NCBI RefSeq assembly: GCF_011326755.1
Contig: NZ_JAAOIE010000004.1
Span: 248,001 to 312,000 of the forward strand
Length of the DNA: 64,000 nt
Source of the DNA: Cochlodiniinecator piscidefendens
Lineage (GTDB): Bacteria; Pseudomonadota; Alphaproteobacteria; Rhodobacterales; Rhodobacteraceae
Reading direction: 5' to 3'
Below are positions 57,180 through 64,000 of the stretch, in pieces. The notes beneath the pieces are model-generated. The model searched no databases. It was not told where the DNA came from and was given only the letters and a program-made list of their open reading frames with translations. Both the position numbers and the translations under genes were made by a program. Position 1 is the first letter of the stretch. Each line of letters begins with the position of its first letter.

Positions 57180-59401
57180 CGGTTTCGGTTTCCTCCGAGC
57201 AAGTTTCTCAGCATGTTTTCAATCAAGTTATCAGTTTGATTGCGTCGGTTTTGGGTATTTGGCTGAGGCTCAGGTGTTTCTGGAACGATGGGTTGTGGTG
57301 GTTCAGGGACAATCATCGGAAGTGGCTGTGCAGGTAAACCTTCATGTACGCGGAGCATCGTTTCCTGCCAAATTGTTGCGGGTAGCCCGCCGCCAGTTAC
57401 ACCAGTGAGTGGGGTGTTATCGTCATACCCCATCCAAACACCCGCAACATAATCAGCGGTAAAACCGATGAACCACGCATCCCGTGCTGCTTGTGTGGTT
57501 CCGGTTTTTCCGGCGACTTCTCGGCCGGGTAATTGTGCGCGTGTTCCAGAGCCAGATTCAACAACTTGGTTCATCATATAAATCAGTTGTTCGGCCGCCT
57601 GACGCGAAATGACACGTTCACCAATGCCGCTCTGCTGCTGCATTAATGGGGTATCGTCTCCCTGCAGGCTAAGCTCGACCAGACCAAATGGAGTAACTGA
57701 GCTGCCCCCGTTCAATATACCAGCATAAGCTCCGGTCATTTCAAGGAGTGTCGACTCAGACGCACCTAAGGCAAGGGCGGGGCCATCGGCGAGGTTGCTT
57801 TCAATGCCAAATTGTTCCGCCACAGTACGAACGTTGTCTCGGCCAACGCTTTCGGAAATTTTCACAGCCGGAATGTTTAGAGAACGTCGCAAAGCATCCG
57901 TCATCGTGACCATACCATGAAACTGATGGTCGTAATTCGCTGGCGACCATGGGCCAGAACCCGGGATGTTGATGGTCAGAGGGGCATCTTCGACGTAGTC
58001 ATTATAGGTGTATCCCAAATCCAATGCGGCGGCGTATACAAACGGTTTGAAGGAAGAGCCTGTTTGACGGCTGGCCATCGTCGCGCGATTAAATGCGCCT
58101 GTGACGCGTGTTTGTCGACCGCCAACCATGGCACGTACTGCGCCATCGGATGACATAACGACAATCGCGGCTTGGGCTTCTGATCCCTCGCGCACACGTG
58201 TTGAAAACACCTCGAGCATCGCCTCTTCGGCAGCGGTTTGCAGGCGCTGGTCCAGCGTGGTTCGGATGATGACGTCTTCGGTTGTGTCGCGGGTGAAAAA
58301 ATCAGGGCCGCTGCTCATGACCCAATCTGCAAAATACCCACCCGCGCGTGCCGCCGCAGCAGTTGACAGTGATGCTGGATTGTCGCGTGCATCTTGGGCT
58401 TGGGCTGCTGTGATGTAACCTTGGTCTCGCATTAAATTCAGTACGATTTGTGCACGATCGCGGGAGCGTTGCAAATTGTTCGTTGGCGCATAGCGTGTCG
58501 GGGCAACCAACAATCCAGCCAGCATCGCGGCTTGGGCAGGGGATACTTCATTTGCTGAAATACCAAAATACCGCTGACTGGCTGCTTCAAATCCACGTGC
58601 ACCAGATCCCAGAAACGCTCGATTTAGATAAATCGAAAGAATTTCTTCTTTGGTATATCTGAGCTCCATCGCCATGGAGTAGGTCATCTCGGTGATTTTG
58701 CGCCAGAGTGAACCCTGCCGACATTCCGCTTCATATTCTGCTTCGGTTTGTCCGGCGGATGGATCATACGGATTACCTAAACACAGCAATTTAGCGGTTT
58801 GTTGGGTTATGGTTGAACCGCCGTGACCAGAAAGCGGGCCGCGCCCTTCGCGCAAATTGATGCGAATGGCAGATGCGATGCCACGCGGGCTAATCCCAAA
58901 ATGACTGTAGAACCGTTTGTCTTCAGTTGCGACAACCGCATCATGTAAATATGGCGAAACCGTATCGGTGGTTATCATTCCGCCAAACTGATCCCCACGC
59001 CAAGCAAAGACCTGGCCCTCTCGGTCAAGTAAAGTAACTGATCCGCGCGCGCGGCCATCGACAAGTGCAGATGGGCTATCGGGCAGAGTGAAGTAGTAAT
59101 ATCCTATACCGCAGGCTAGCAATAGGCTTACGACAGCAATGCCACGCCACATCACGCCCCAGATAATACGCCAAATAAAGCGGAATATTCGTAAAATACT
59201 GGCGATCAACCAATGCCGTTTAGGGGCATCTTTTTTGCGAGCAGGTTTGCGTTTTGGGGTCGGCTTTTTTGCCGCTCCCTGAGACGTTTTTTTAGCTACC
59301 GTTGGTTTTGAATAGCGCTTATCAGCAACCAAAGTTGGCTTTTTTCTACCTGTTCCGCTCATCTGTCTTACCTGTCTGGCATTCGCCTTTTTCCTGACCA
59401 T
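57176..59401 (-). CDS. penicillin-binding protein 1A family (transglycosylase/transpeptidase)
   Basis: A bifunctional class A PBP of 741 residues that polymerises and crosslinks peptidoglycan. It has a long basic amino-terminal tail (about residues 1-65, rich in Lys and Arg), one membrane segment, the GT51 domain with VATEDKRFYSHFGI (catalytic Glu) and STITQQTAKLL, and the transpeptidase domain with TGSSFKPFVYAAALD (SxxK) and AGKTGTTQAARDAWF (KTG). A Pro-rich tail ends the protein. The pbp1A/mrcA call is not certain against pbpC. Confidence 0.93.
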   Translation of the reverse strand: MVRKKANARQVRQMSGTGRKKPTLVADKRYSKPTVAKKTSQGAAKKPTPKRKPARKKDAPKRHWLIASILRIFRFIWRIIWGVMWRGIAVVSLLLACGIGYYYFTLPDSPSALVDGRARGSVTLLDREGQVFAWRGDQFGGMITTDTVSPYLHDAVVATEDKRFYSHFGISPRGIASAIRINLREGRGPLSGHGGSTITQQTAKLLCLGNPYDPSAGQTEAEYEAECRQGSLWRKITEMTYSMAMELRYTKEEILSIYLNRAFLGSGARGFEAASQRYFGISANEVSPAQAAMLAGLLVAPTRYAPTNNLQRSRDRAQIVLNLMRDQGYITAAQAQDARDNPASLSTAAAARAGGYFADWVMSSGPDFFTRDTTEDVIIRTTLDQRLQTAAEEAMLEVFSTRVREGSEAQAAIVVMSSDGAVRAMVGGRQTRVTGAFNRATMASRQTGSSFKPFVYAAALDLGYTYNDYVEDAPLTINIPGSGPWSPANYDHQFHGMVTMTDALRRSLNIPAVKISESVGRDNVRTVAEQFGIESNLADGPALALGASESTLLEMTGAYAGILNGGSSVTPFGLVELSLQGDDTPLMQQQSGIGERVISRQAAEQLIYMMNQVVESGSGTRAQLPGREVAGKTGTTQAARDAWFIGFTADYVAGVWMGYDDNTPLTGVTGGGLPATIWQETMLRVHEGLPAQPLPMIVPEPPQPIVPETPEPQPNTQNRRNQTDNLIENMLRNLLGGNRNR

Positions 59402-59505
59402 ACTCCAATAAATCTTTCAAGGGGAGCGTCAATTACTTGCAAATGGATTATTGAGAAAAGCGAAACTCTGCCGAGTGATCAAAGCCACACCGAAAGGCAG
59501 AAAAC

Positions 59506-59532
59506 AAAAACGCGCCCCAATTTAGGGCGCGT
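59506..59532 (-). terminator. rho-independent terminator of the aminotransferase gene
   Basis: On the minus strand ACGCGCCC, loop TAAATTG, GGGCGCGT is followed by TTTTTG. The perfect 8-base stem lies 31 bases after the stop codon of the aminotransferase gene. Confidence 0.88.
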
Positions 59533-59562
59533 GTTATTTTGTGACCGAGGTCTGACGACGTA

Positions 59563-60747
59563 TCAGATGCCACAATCAATAATGGCTTTGGCCAATACTG
59601 GAATGGTTTCTGCATTTAGGCCAGCGATGTTTAAGCGAGAGTCGCCAACCATGTAGATGCCATGGTCTTTGCGCAGCATTTCGACTTGTTCTGGTGTTGC
59701 GCCTAGGCGCGAGAACATGCCGCGGTGTTGGCCAATAAATGCAAAGCGATCAGAGCCCGAAAGGCGCTGTAGCTCAGACGCGAGCTGCTCGCGCAGAGCC
59801 AGCATGTTAAGGCGGACTTCTTCGAGTTCAGCTTTCCACTCGGCCGCAAGGGCATCGTCACCCATAACGGTCGATACAATACGCGCGCCGTGATCTGGCG
59901 GGAACGAATAATTCTGCCGATTCAAAAACGCGAGGTTCGCCTGCGTTAAGTCACGCAAAGCTTTGTCTTGGCTGACGGCCATCAAAACACCGGTGCGTTC
60001 ACGATAGATACCGAAGTTTTTTGAGCAGCTTGCAGCGATGATGGTCTCAGGCATTTCAGAGGCGATCATACGTACCGCTGCCGCGTCCTCCTCTAGGCCA
60101 TCGCCAAACCCTTGGTAAGCAATGTCGACAAATGGAATTGCATTTGTTTCCTGAAGAACAGCGATCACTTCGGCCCATTGTGCGAGCGTCAAATTTGCCC
60201 CAGTTGGGTTGTGACAGCAGCCGTGCAGTAGTACCACATCGCCCGCTGGGATATTACTGAGATCTTCGATCATACCGTCGAAGTCAACGCCACGTGTTTC
60301 TGAGTCAAAATACCGGTATTCGCCCATTTTCATACCGAGGTATTTGATAATGGACGGATGGTTTGGCCACGTCGGGTTTGAAATCCAAACTGTAGCATCT
60401 GGATTGGACATCTTGATAAGCTCAAGTGCCTGCCGGATTGCTCCGGTTCCGCCCGGGGTCGCAACTGCAGCAACTGCATCGCGATCAACAGCATTCCCAA
60501 GCACCAAAGAAACCATGGCGTCGCCAAATGCAGGATCACCTGCAAGGCCTGTGTAAGCTTTGGATGTCTGATCTTCCCAAATCTTTTGCTCAGCAGATTT
60601 TACCGCGCGCATGACAGGGGTGTTACCCGTGGCATCCTTGTATACACCAACACCAAGGTCGATTTTGGTGTCGCGCGGATCTTCGCGATACATTTGGATG
60701 AGTTGCAGGATTTTGTCAGCCGGTTGTGGCTTTAGGTTGGTGAACAT
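59563..60747 (-). CDS. aromatic amino acid aminotransferase (TyrB/AspC group)
   Basis: A 394-residue class I aminotransferase that swaps amino groups between aromatic amino acids or aspartate and 2-oxoglutarate. The pyridoxal phosphate Lys lies in SCSKNFGIYRERTGVLMAV, and the substrate-binding Arg and Asn in LLHGCCHNPTGANLTLAQW are present. The tyrosine/phenylalanine versus aspartate preference cannot be read with certainty. It is two bases downstream of the sulfurtransferase gene. Confidence 0.92.
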   Translation of the reverse strand: MFTNLKPQPADKILQLIQMYREDPRDTKIDLGVGVYKDATGNTPVMRAVKSAEQKIWEDQTSKAYTGLAGDPAFGDAMVSLVLGNAVDRDAVAAVATPGGTGAIRQALELIKMSNPDATVWISNPTWPNHPSIIKYLGMKMGEYRYFDSETRGVDFDGMIEDLSNIPAGDVVLLHGCCHNPTGANLTLAQWAEVIAVLQETNAIPFVDIAYQGFGDGLEEDAAAVRMIASEMPETIIAASCSKNFGIYRERTGVLMAVSQDKALRDLTQANLAFLNRQNYSFPPDHGARIVSTVMGDDALAAEWKAELEEVRLNMLALREQLASELQRLSGSDRFAFIGQHRGMFSRLGATPEQVEMLRKDHGIYMVGDSRLNIAGLNAETIPVLAKAIIDCGI

Positions 60748-60748
60748 C

Positions 60749-61603
60749 TTATTCGCCTGTTGCTACCTTGAGATCATTGTACATACCCCATTCGGCCCAA
60801 GAGCCATCATAGAGCGCGTGTTGAGTATGGCCCATACGTTCGAGGGCAAGATTGAGAATGGCTGCGGTGACACCCGAACCACAGGAGGTGATGACAGGCT
60901 TTGCCATGTCTACACCCGCCGAAGTGAATTGGGTTTCGAGTGCTTTAACATCTTTCATCGTGCCATTAGCGTTCAGCACAGATTGAAAGGGAATATTTAC
61001 AGAGTTCGGTATGTGTCCCGAACGCAATCCAGCGCGGGGTTCAACCTCTTCGCCACGGAACCTTGCAGCGCCACGGGCATCAATGATTGTATAATCTCGG
61101 AGCTTTGATGCAGCTGCAACTTGTGTGACATCTTTTACCAAATGGGCCTGACGCTGCACGGTCATGTGGCGGTCACGAATGACGGGTGGCAAATCTTCGG
61201 TTTCGCGCCCTTCAGCTAACCATTTCGGCAGGCCGCCATCCAACACTGCGACATCAGTTTTTCCCATAAGCCGAAAAAGCCACCACGCCCGCGCAGCAGA
61301 AAATAGCCCTGATCCATCATAAATGACCACTTGATGCCCATCGCCTACGCCCATTGTGCGCAGGCGAGACATGAATTTTTCAATAGGCGGTGCCATATGC
61401 GGCATATCAGAGCGATGATCGCTGATGTCGTCGATATCGAAAAAGCGCGCACCTGGAATGTGGGATTTTTCGTATTCTGCTTTGGCGTCGCGATTGGCTG
61501 CAGGCATATACCAGCTGGCATCGAGAACGCGCAGATCAGGATCTTTTAGATGCTGTTCTAACCAATCTGTCGAAACCAGTGTTTTTGGATCATTTGTGGC
61601 CAT
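60749..61603 (-). CDS. sseA: 3-mercaptopyruvate sulfurtransferase SseA
   Basis: SseA moves sulfur from 3-mercaptopyruvate to a thiol acceptor or cyanide. The 284-residue protein has two rhodanese domains; the active-site loop in the second is TSCGSGVTA, and CGSGVTA is the mercaptopyruvate-type signature, unlike the CRxGx thiosulfate type. The first domain has lost its Cys, as in the family. The neighbouring aminotransferase could feed it mercaptopyruvate from cysteine, though this is inference. Confidence 0.93.
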   Translation of the reverse strand: MATNDPKTLVSTDWLEQHLKDPDLRVLDASWYMPAANRDAKAEYEKSHIPGARFFDIDDISDHRSDMPHMAPPIEKFMSRLRTMGVGDGHQVVIYDGSGLFSAARAWWLFRLMGKTDVAVLDGGLPKWLAEGRETEDLPPVIRDRHMTVQRQAHLVKDVTQVAAASKLRDYTIIDARGAARFRGEEVEPRAGLRSGHIPNSVNIPFQSVLNANGTMKDVKALETQFTSAGVDMAKPVITSCGSGVTAAILNLALERMGHTQHALYDGSWAEWGMYNDLKVATGE

Positions 61604-61683
61604 GTTTGCCCCCCTATGACTCAGTTACGTCTTGCCTAACGGGCAGGCGACGGGGAGGCAAGTATTTACGTTATTTTGTTAGA

Positions 61684-61956
61684 CTATTTGCCCATTGCAT
61701 TGCGGATAAAGCTAATAACGGCAAGTAACACGCCACCGCCAACGCCGCCACTTACGATCTGGGTCAAGATGCCGGAAAGATCCATGCCCTCACCGCCGCC
61801 TATGCCGGCTGCGCCCAAGAGCTGACCGCCTAGACCGCCACCAACGATTCCAGCAAGAGAGTTCATAAGTGGCCCCTGATTAAGAGAGCCAACAAGACGT
61901 GCAGCGACGTTACCGCCGATAGCGCCTGACAATAGACTAATGATCGTTCCGAGCAT
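61684..61956 (-). CDS. glycine-rich small membrane protein (glycine-zipper type)
   Basis: A 90-residue protein with Gly-rich stretches SLLSGAIGGNVAARLVGSL, GIVGGGLGGQLLGAAGIGGG and VSGGVGGGVLLAVISFI, spaced like glycine zippers that pack membrane helices. I recognise no named family with certainty. Starts: ATG 61956 has GGAAGGAAAC in front; the longer frame to 62109 overlaps smpB and lacks support. It is 113 bases downstream of smpB on the same strand. Confidence 0.6.
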   Translation of the reverse strand: MLGTIISLLSGAIGGNVAARLVGSLNQGPLMNSLAGIVGGGLGGQLLGAAGIGGGEGMDLSGILTQIVSGGVGGGVLLAVISFIRNAMGK

Positions 61957-62069
61957 GTGCGTTTCCTTCCGATGTCCATATTTGGTCGTCAGGGCGATGT
62001 TGTACCCCAATATAGGGTAGCACATTAGAAGAGGGTTCGAATTGACGTGAGGGGAAAAAGCGGAGAAAC

Positions 62070-62543
62070 TTACCCGTTCTTCAGCAAACGTTGTTTCTGG
62101 CGACCCCAATCACGTTGGGCCTCGGTTGCGCGTTTGTCGTGGTTTTTCTTACCTTTAGCGATGCCAATTTTGATTTTGACAAAGCCTTTGTGGTTGAAAT
62201 ACATCACAAGTGGAACAATTGTCATACCTTGGCGCGATGTGGCCTGCCACAGCTTCGAAAGCTCGCGTTTGGATACCAGAAGTTTACGACGACGGCGCTC
62301 TTCGTGGCCCCAAGTTTTAGCTTGGGAATAGGGCGCTATATAGCTGTTCACCAACCATAATTCGCCTTCTTCGACGGCGGCGTAGCTTTCGGCGATGTTG
62401 GATTGCGCAGAACGCAGCGATTTGACCTCAGACCCCATAAGAATAATACCGCATTCGATGTCATCTTCGATTGCGTAATCATATCGGGCCCGCCGATTTT
62501 CGGCGATGATCTTGTAGTTAGGGTCTGATTTTGTCTGTGCCAT
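62070..62543 (-). CDS. smpB: SsrA-binding protein SmpB
   Basis: SmpB binds tmRNA and brings it to stalled ribosomes. The 157-residue protein starts [20 protein letters not shown] and has [24 protein letters not shown] and [18 protein letters not shown], then the basic tail [23 protein letters not shown] 62543 is chosen; the frame to 62594 adds 17 unrelated residues. It lies downstream of dapA on the same strand with two small genes between, and no tmRNA gene is seen nearby. Confidence 0.95.
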   Translation of the reverse strand: MAQTKSDPNYKIIAENRRARYDYAIEDDIECGIILMGSEVKSLRSAQSNIAESYAAVEEGELWLVNSYIAPYSQAKTWGHEERRRRKLLVSKRELSKLWQATSRQGMTIVPLVMYFNHKGFVKIKIGIAKGKKNHDKRATEAQRDWGRQKQRLLKNG

Positions 62544-62668
62544 AAACCCGATGTAGGCGCTTGGGCGCGGCGTGTCCAGAGGGCCTAAAAACAACGTATG
62601 ACACTTGTGTATACGATTTGTGCCTTGAGGCTTTGTAGTCTCAGATGGTTTAAGCCTTTACGGAGTAG

Positions 62669-62905
62669 TTAGCGGGTCAGACGCCATAGTTGATAGAGCG
62701 CAATACTAGCTGAGAGCGAAGCAAGAAACAGCCAAGCTATACCCGATTGCTCTAAATAGACGACGCTAGAAACACTATCGAAGCATCGGCCCAACTCGTT
62801 GAAACAATTTCGCCATTTGAAATACAAATCGTAATACGCAAAAAAGAATACAGCGGAGAACGCCAACGATATAACTAACACTAATACTCTAATCGAATTT
62901 TTCAT
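62669..62905 (-). CDS. small two-helix membrane protein of unknown function
   Basis: A 78-residue protein with two predicted membrane segments (VLVLVISLAFSAVFFFAYYD and AWLFLASLSASIALYQLW) and a short loop with two Cys between them. No family is recognised. ATG 62905 has TAGGTCATGTG in front; an in-frame TTG at 62923 is weaker. It lies between smpB and the small lipoprotein gene. Confidence 0.5.
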   Translation of the reverse strand: MKNSIRVLVLVISLAFSAVFFFAYYDLYFKWRNCFNELGRCFDSVSSVVYLEQSGIAWLFLASLSASIALYQLWRLTR

Positions 62906-62966
62906 CACATGACCTACAAGCAAATGAGCAATGGTCGCTGAAGAACCGACAAAATGTCATTTGAGA

Positions 62967-63176
62967 TTATTGCACTGGGTAGGTTTCCAACACGGGCTGT
63001 GTCGACGTAATGGACGGCGCTGGTAAACCGTATAGGGTTTCGCGTGCAATGTTTCCGGGTTGATTGGTAAGCATCAAATAAGTACTTTCGCTGACGGGAA
63101 CGCCAAACTCATTGTGCGACGAGCAAGCGCTAACCAAAGCCGTAAGCGCACAAACCAAAAAAACTCTATTTACCAT
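62967..63176 (-). CDS. small lipoprotein of unknown function
   Basis: A 69-residue lipoprotein with signal peptide MVNRVFLVCALTALVSAC and lipobox LVSAC. The mature part is short, hydrophilic and Pro-rich (PAPSITSTQPVLETYPVQ). No family is recognised. ATG 63176 follows AAAGGGTGATATC. It is about 170 bases downstream of dapA on the same strand. Confidence 0.5.
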   Translation of the reverse strand: MVNRVFLVCALTALVSACSSHNEFGVPVSESTYLMLTNQPGNIARETLYGLPAPSITSTQPVLETYPVQ

Positions 63177-63296
63177 GATATCACCCTTTGATGCTAAGTA
63201 TTGAATAGCACGGGTGGGATTGGCTTTACAACTTCGGTACAATTAACCTTTTGTCATGCGATGTAGCGTTTTTTGAGTGAGTGCTGAGGTTTGGGG

Positions 63297-63335
63297 CCTC
63301 GCGCTTAGTTCGCCTGTAGGGGCATAAGCGCGAGG
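63297..63335. repeat. long hairpin downstream of dapA
   Basis: CCTCGCGCTTA and TAAGCGCGAGG form a perfect 11-base stem enclosing 17 bases, eight bases after the dapA stop. No T-run follows on either strand, so it may protect the dapA message from degradation and not end it. Confidence 0.6.
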
Positions 63336-63342
63336 GTTGACA

Positions 63343-64000
63343 TTAATTTATCAGGCCAGCGTGACGCATCGCGGCGTCAATTGCTTCTTTGGTTTCTTCC
63401 AATAGCCCGGTCAAAGGCGAACGCACTTCTTCGGAACATAGGCCCAGTTTGGATAGGCCATATTTTGCACCGACAAGGCCCGGTTCCATGAAGATGGCTT
63501 CGTGCAATGGCATCAGGCGATCCTGAAGTTGGAGCGCAGTTGCGTAATCGCCTGCAAGCGTCGCAGTCTGAAATTCCGCACAAAGGCGCGGAGCGACATT
63601 CGCGGTGACGGAAATGCAGCCTGTGCCGCCGTGGGCGTTGAATCCAAGCGCTGTCGCGTCTTCGCCGGACAGTTGAACAAAGTTTGACCCACAGCTCGCG
63701 CGTTGCTGGGACACGCGCGCGATATCGCCTGTTGCGTCTTTGACACCTACAATGCGTGGCAGTTTTGCCAGCTCGCCCATGGTAGCGGGGGTCATGTCTA
63801 CGATGGAACGTCCAGGAATGTTATAGATCACAATCGGCAGATCACAGCAGTCGTGCGCTTGGGTGAAGTGTTCGATCAAGCCGCGCTGCGTTGGTTTGTT
63901 GTAGTAGGGTGTTACAACGAGACCGGCATCTGCACCGACGCTTTGGGCATATTGCATAAAGCGCACGGTTTCGACGGTGTTGTTCGACCCAGCACCTGCG
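63343..64000 (-). CDS. dapA: 4-hydroxy-tetrahydrodipicolinate synthase DapA (5' end cut by window edge)
   Basis: DapA condenses pyruvate with aspartate semialdehyde in lysine and peptidoglycan precursor synthesis. About 218 of some 290 residues are inside the window; the amino-terminal part lies beyond 64000. Visible motifs are [25 protein letters not shown] with the conserved Tyr, [13 protein letters not shown], and [15 protein letters not shown] with the Schiff-base Lys. The frame is open from the edge to 63343. smpB lies about 800 bases downstream on the same strand. Confidence 0.94.
   Translation of the reverse strand, partial: AGAGSNNTVETVRFMQYAQSVGADAGLVVTPYYNKPTQRGLIEHFTQAHDCCDLPIVIYNIPGRSIVDMTPATMGELAKLPRIVGVKDATGDIARVSQQRASCGSNFVQLSGEDATALGFNAHGGTGCISVTANVAPRLCAEFQTATLAGDYATALQLQDRLMPLHEAIFMEPGLVGAKYGLSKLGLCSEEVRSPLTGLLEETKEAIDAAMRHAGLIN

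Noticed and set aside
61604-62669. tmRNA (ssrA) next to smpB
   Set aside because: The gaps around smpB lack the tag reading frame and acceptor-like ends of tmRNA. tmRNA is often split and distant in alphaproteobacteria.

Overview
The window is a 64 kb stretch of the chromosome of an alphaproteobacterium, most probably a marine member of the Rhodobacterales (Roseobacter group) of moderate GC content. This rests on gene content and order, not on a 16S gene: flagellin followed by flaF and flbT, a MipZ-type division ATPase, a dnaA-dnaN-recF-gyrB block next to rpsT, enoyl-CoA hydratase and fpg, Mur/Fur-like palindromes in front of a sitABCD manganese importer, and a 6S RNA next to ffh. No insertion sequence, prophage, CRISPR array, rRNA or tRNA gene was recognised. 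The window reads as ordinary, densely packed core genome with many ATGA and TAATG overlaps.

Layout. Positions 1-3.1 kb (minus): flgK (cut by the window edge), flgE and motB. 3.3-6.8 kb (plus): sitABCD, followed by a secreted repeat protein and a small exported protein carrying an 11-C tract. 9.3-20.0 kb (minus): mipZ, gyrB, a LysE exporter, recF, dnaN, dnaA, a rhodanese protein, rpsT, enoyl-CoA hydratase and fpg. 20.1-22.4 kb (plus): ubiE-ubiB. A phosphotransferase then faces them. 23.3-29.9 kb: a second flagellar block, with flgD and fliK on minus, and flgJ-like, flgN-like, flagellin, flaF, flbT and a DUF1217 gene on plus. 30-35.4 kb (minus): a translation operon (ffh, NIPSNAP, chorismate mutase, rpsP, bluB, rimM, trmD, rplS, rpmE) with a 6S RNA just upstream of ffh. 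35.7-40.7 kb (plus): LysR, DMT exporter, 2,4-dienoyl-CoA reductase, LysR. 40.8-48.5 kb: small stress, redox and housekeeping genes (OmpA-like, AhpD-like, GNAT, CinA-like, sfsA, map, HAD phosphatase, rsmD, ferredoxin-reductase type flavoprotein, peroxiredoxin). 48.6-55.2 kb (minus): MscS channel, pterin dehydratase, FemAB-like GNAT, glycerophosphodiesterase, RidA and a type I secretion ABC/HlyD pair. 55.4-57.2 kb (plus): mlaA, mlaC-like and a small exported protein. 57.2-64 kb (minus): PBP1A, aromatic aminotransferase, mercaptopyruvate sulfurtransferase, a glycine-rich membrane protein, smpB, two small envelope proteins and dapA (cut by the edge).

How it works together. Two flagellar blocks supply hook, rod and filament parts plus motor, with the flagellin control pair FlaF/FlbT beside a flagellin mRNA that has hairpins at both ends. 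Three flagellar intergenic regions carry a TTAN-N7-TTAN pattern resembling CtrA half-sites, which fits cell-cycle-linked flagellar control in this order. The replication block (DnaA, clamp, RecF, gyrase) with MipZ and UbiE/B sits between the two flagellar blocks. The best non-coding finds are the 6S RNA candidate at about 35460-35645, paired Mur-like operators at sitA, and a terminator hairpin placed inside the mipZ leader. All functional calls come from reading the sequence; no database search was run.
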